A DNA stretch of 64,000 nt from Paenibacillus larvae subsp. larvae. GTDB taxonomy: Bacteria > Bacillota > Bacilli > Paenibacillales > NBRC-103111. The notes under the pieces were generated by a model. That model saw only the letters and a list, made by a program, of their open reading frames with translations, made no database searches and had not been told where the DNA came from. Shown here one piece after another: positions 62,814 through 64,000 of the stretch. The position numbers and the translations under genes are program-made. The stretch lies in contig NZ_CP019687.1 of NCBI RefSeq assembly GCF_002003265.1, forward strand, positions 2,480,001 to 2,544,000, written 5' to 3'. Each line of letters opens with the position of its first letter. Position 1 is the first letter of the stretch.

Positions 62814-63203
62814 TCAGCTCTCTCTCATTTCTCCAGAAATTACTTGTCGTTCCTGTTGTTCTACCTTAGCCTTTAAATCCTTGATTTCCTTGTTCATATA
62901 CGCATTTTCCTGAACCAGAATTTTAATGATCTCCTGGTGTTTGGATAATACCGTCGTCGTATGCACCAATAAGCTAAGCGCCACAATGATCACGATGAGG
63001 AACACAAGTGCGGGCATATAGGCCACGCCGATCTTGGAAGCCAGTTTGTTAAGCAAAGGGATCGCAATAGCCGTGGCAAGGCCCAAGAGGCCGATCATCA
63101 TCCATAAGAAGGCATAACGGTCCCTTAGCCTGTGTTTGCTTGTGTAGTAAAAAATTTGGAGCAGAAAAATGACAGCTACTCCAATGCTGATAGCTCGAAT
63201 CAA
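62814..63203 (-). CDS. DUF2304 membrane protein
   Basis: A 129-residue protein: three helices (ISIGVAVIFLLQIFYYTS, YAFLWMMIGLLGLATAIAI, YMPALVFLIVIIVALSLLV) and a C-terminal coiled coil (ILVQENAYMNKEIKDLKAKV). This is the DUF2304 pattern, commonly found beside DPM1-like GT2 enzymes and thought to support lipid-linked sugar transfer. It is 15 bp downstream of the GT2 gene. Confidence 0.8.
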   Translation of the reverse strand: MIRAISIGVAVIFLLQIFYYTSKHRLRDRYAFLWMMIGLLGLATAIAIPLLNKLASKIGVAYMPALVFLIVIIVALSLLVHTTTVLSKHQEIIKILVQENAYMNKEIKDLKAKVEQQERQVISGEMRES

Positions 63204-63218
63204 TGTATAAACCCCTTC

Positions 63219-63920
63219 CTAGAAACTTCTCCGTATAATGGAAAATAAGGTAACCTTCAGCATGTAGTAAACCGATCTCATGAAATTAATAGAGGAGACC
63301 CCGCCCTGCCGGTTTTTCATCTCGACACTGATTTCTTTGATACGGTATTTTTTGCGGGCCATGCTGACCAAAATCTCTACTTCCGGGTAATCAATGGGAT
63401 AATACTGGGAGAATTCCTTAATGATCTTGCGGTTTACAATCCGGTATCCTGACGTCGGATCTGTAATTTTATTCCCTGTCAAAAGCCGGATCAGCAAATA
63501 AAAATAATAAATGCCGATGCGGCGGGAAACACTGCCCTTGTAAGAGCTCTTCTCTACAAACCGGGAACCGATGACCAAGTCATACTGGGACTTCTTTATT
63601 TCTGCAACCAGCTTATCCAGATCCTTTGGATCATGCTGTCCGTCTGCATCAAGCTGAATAGCGTAATCATAATGATGCCGGTAAGCATATTTGTATCCGG
63701 TCTGCATGCTGGCCCCGATCCCCATGTTTACAGGAAGATGAAGACAGTTGAACTGGCGTTCATTTAAAATTTGGGGTGTCCTGTCCTTCGAGCCGTCATT
63801 GATGACAATATAATCGTAGGAAGAGTTCTGAATGACGCTCTCAACCGTTTTTTCAATCGAATCCTCTTCATTATAAGCCGGTATAATGATGAGCACTTTA
63901 CTTTCTTCTGGCATGTTCAA
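63219..63920 (-). CDS. Polyprenyl-phosphate glycosyltransferase, GT2 family
   Basis: A 233-residue cytoplasmic-side enzyme of the dolichol-phosphate-mannose-synthase type. It has KVLIIIPAYNEEDSIEKTVE, IVINDGSKDRTPQILNER, the catalytic DxD in AIQLDADGQHDPKDLDKL, VIGSRFVEKSSYKGSVSRRI and TSGYRIVNRKII. It probably loads a sugar on a polyprenyl phosphate used by the downstream membrane glycosyltransferase. It heads the four-gene locus running down to 61174; GGAG precedes the ATG. Confidence 0.85.
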   Translation of the reverse strand: MNMPEESKVLIIIPAYNEEDSIEKTVESVIQNSSYDYIVINDGSKDRTPQILNERQFNCLHLPVNMGIGASMQTGYKYAYRHHYDYAIQLDADGQHDPKDLDKLVAEIKKSQYDLVIGSRFVEKSSYKGSVSRRIGIYYFYLLIRLLTGNKITDPTSGYRIVNRKIIKEFSQYYPIDYPEVEILVSMARKKYRIKEISVEMKNRQGGVSSINFMRSVYYMLKVTLFSIIRRSF

Positions 63921-64000
63921 TCTCCTTTACACTATAAAAGCAATGATTCCTAGGATGACCTTGTTTCCCTTCCTATCCTAAGTATAATAGATATGAAGTA

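Noticed and set aside
1-64000. Search for CRISPR arrays, tRNA or rRNA genes and prophage
   Set aside because: No evenly spaced identical repeats of 25-37 bp, no tRNA cloverleaf and no phage structural genes were recognised.

Overview
The window comes from a spore-forming, low-to-mid-GC member of the Bacillales, most likely a Paenibacillus (P. larvae would fit the many IS scraps and broken genes, but I cannot prove the species from sequence alone). The core gene order, on the minus strand, is dnaE - accD - accA - pyk - thioesterase - citZ - icd - mdh - phoR/phoP - pst - polA, an expanded version of the Bacillus subtilis dnaE-to-polA neighbourhood. Sporulation genes (kbaA, ytrH, ytrI, and the yheA/yheB/yheC-yheD group) are interleaved. 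I found no rRNA, tRNA, CRISPR array or prophage.

Layout. 1-4.8 kb: 5' end of polA, a HAD-family protein, kbaA, yisL, an MFS exporter and a secreted DUF3221 protein. 4.9-6.8 kb: a decayed patch with IS1182-, ISL3- and IS256-like scraps, a frameshifted GNAT gene, a TauD remnant and an orphan IS200/IS605 right end. 6.8-10.6 kb: pstS and pstCAB, each with its own Pho box. 10.7-13.3 kb: a small membrane ORF, a cydB scrap, a Gfo/Idh/MocA dehydrogenase and a divergent AraC regulator. 13.4-16.1 kb: phoR and phoP, with a four-repeat Pho box between them. 16.3-21.0 kb: a TIM-barrel-like protein, class I fumarase, a polysaccharide deacetylase and an internally deleted yfbR. 21.1-33.5 kb: mdh, icd, citZ, a thioesterase, pyk, accA, accD and dnaE. 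33.6-34.6 kb: a gutted tnpB element. 34.6-37.2 kb: ytrHI and an NlpC/P60 hydrolase under a c-di-AMP (ydaO) riboswitch. 37.2-38.9 kb: a siderophore-binding-protein pseudogene and a frameshifted regulator.

39.2-44.3 kb is the most interesting stretch. A secreted bacteriocin-like protein with a likely immunity partner lies next to a rearranged ComQXPA-type quorum-sensing locus: comP-comA-comQ on the minus strand, and a comX-like 60-codon gene ending in Gly-Ser-Trp-Tyr transcribed divergently from comP across a perfect 9-bp inverted repeat. 44.5-49.3 kb: ytpI, ytoI, small membrane proteins and an SgrR-like regulator. 49.3-51.5 kb: another mosaic (tnpB start, SDR tail, and the back half of a peptide ABC-transporter/immunity operon resembling circular-bacteriocin clusters). 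51.7-61.2 kb: an AcuI-like reductase, yheB-yheA, and five tandem YheC/YheD ATP-grasp spore-coat-type genes. 61.2-64 kb: a polyprenyl-phosphate-sugar locus (GT2, DUF2304, small EamA/SMR protein) whose large membrane glycosyltransferase carries two frameshifts.

How the parts connect: the Pho genes form one regulon visible through 11-bp-spaced TGTTAA/TGTAAA repeats. The TCA genes citZ-icd-mdh lie behind CcpC-like ATAA-N7-TTAT dyads. The com locus contains prenyltransferase, peptide, sensor kinase and response regulator, so it is a self-sufficient signalling cassette. All functional calls rest on motif recognition, family knowledge and context; no database search was run.
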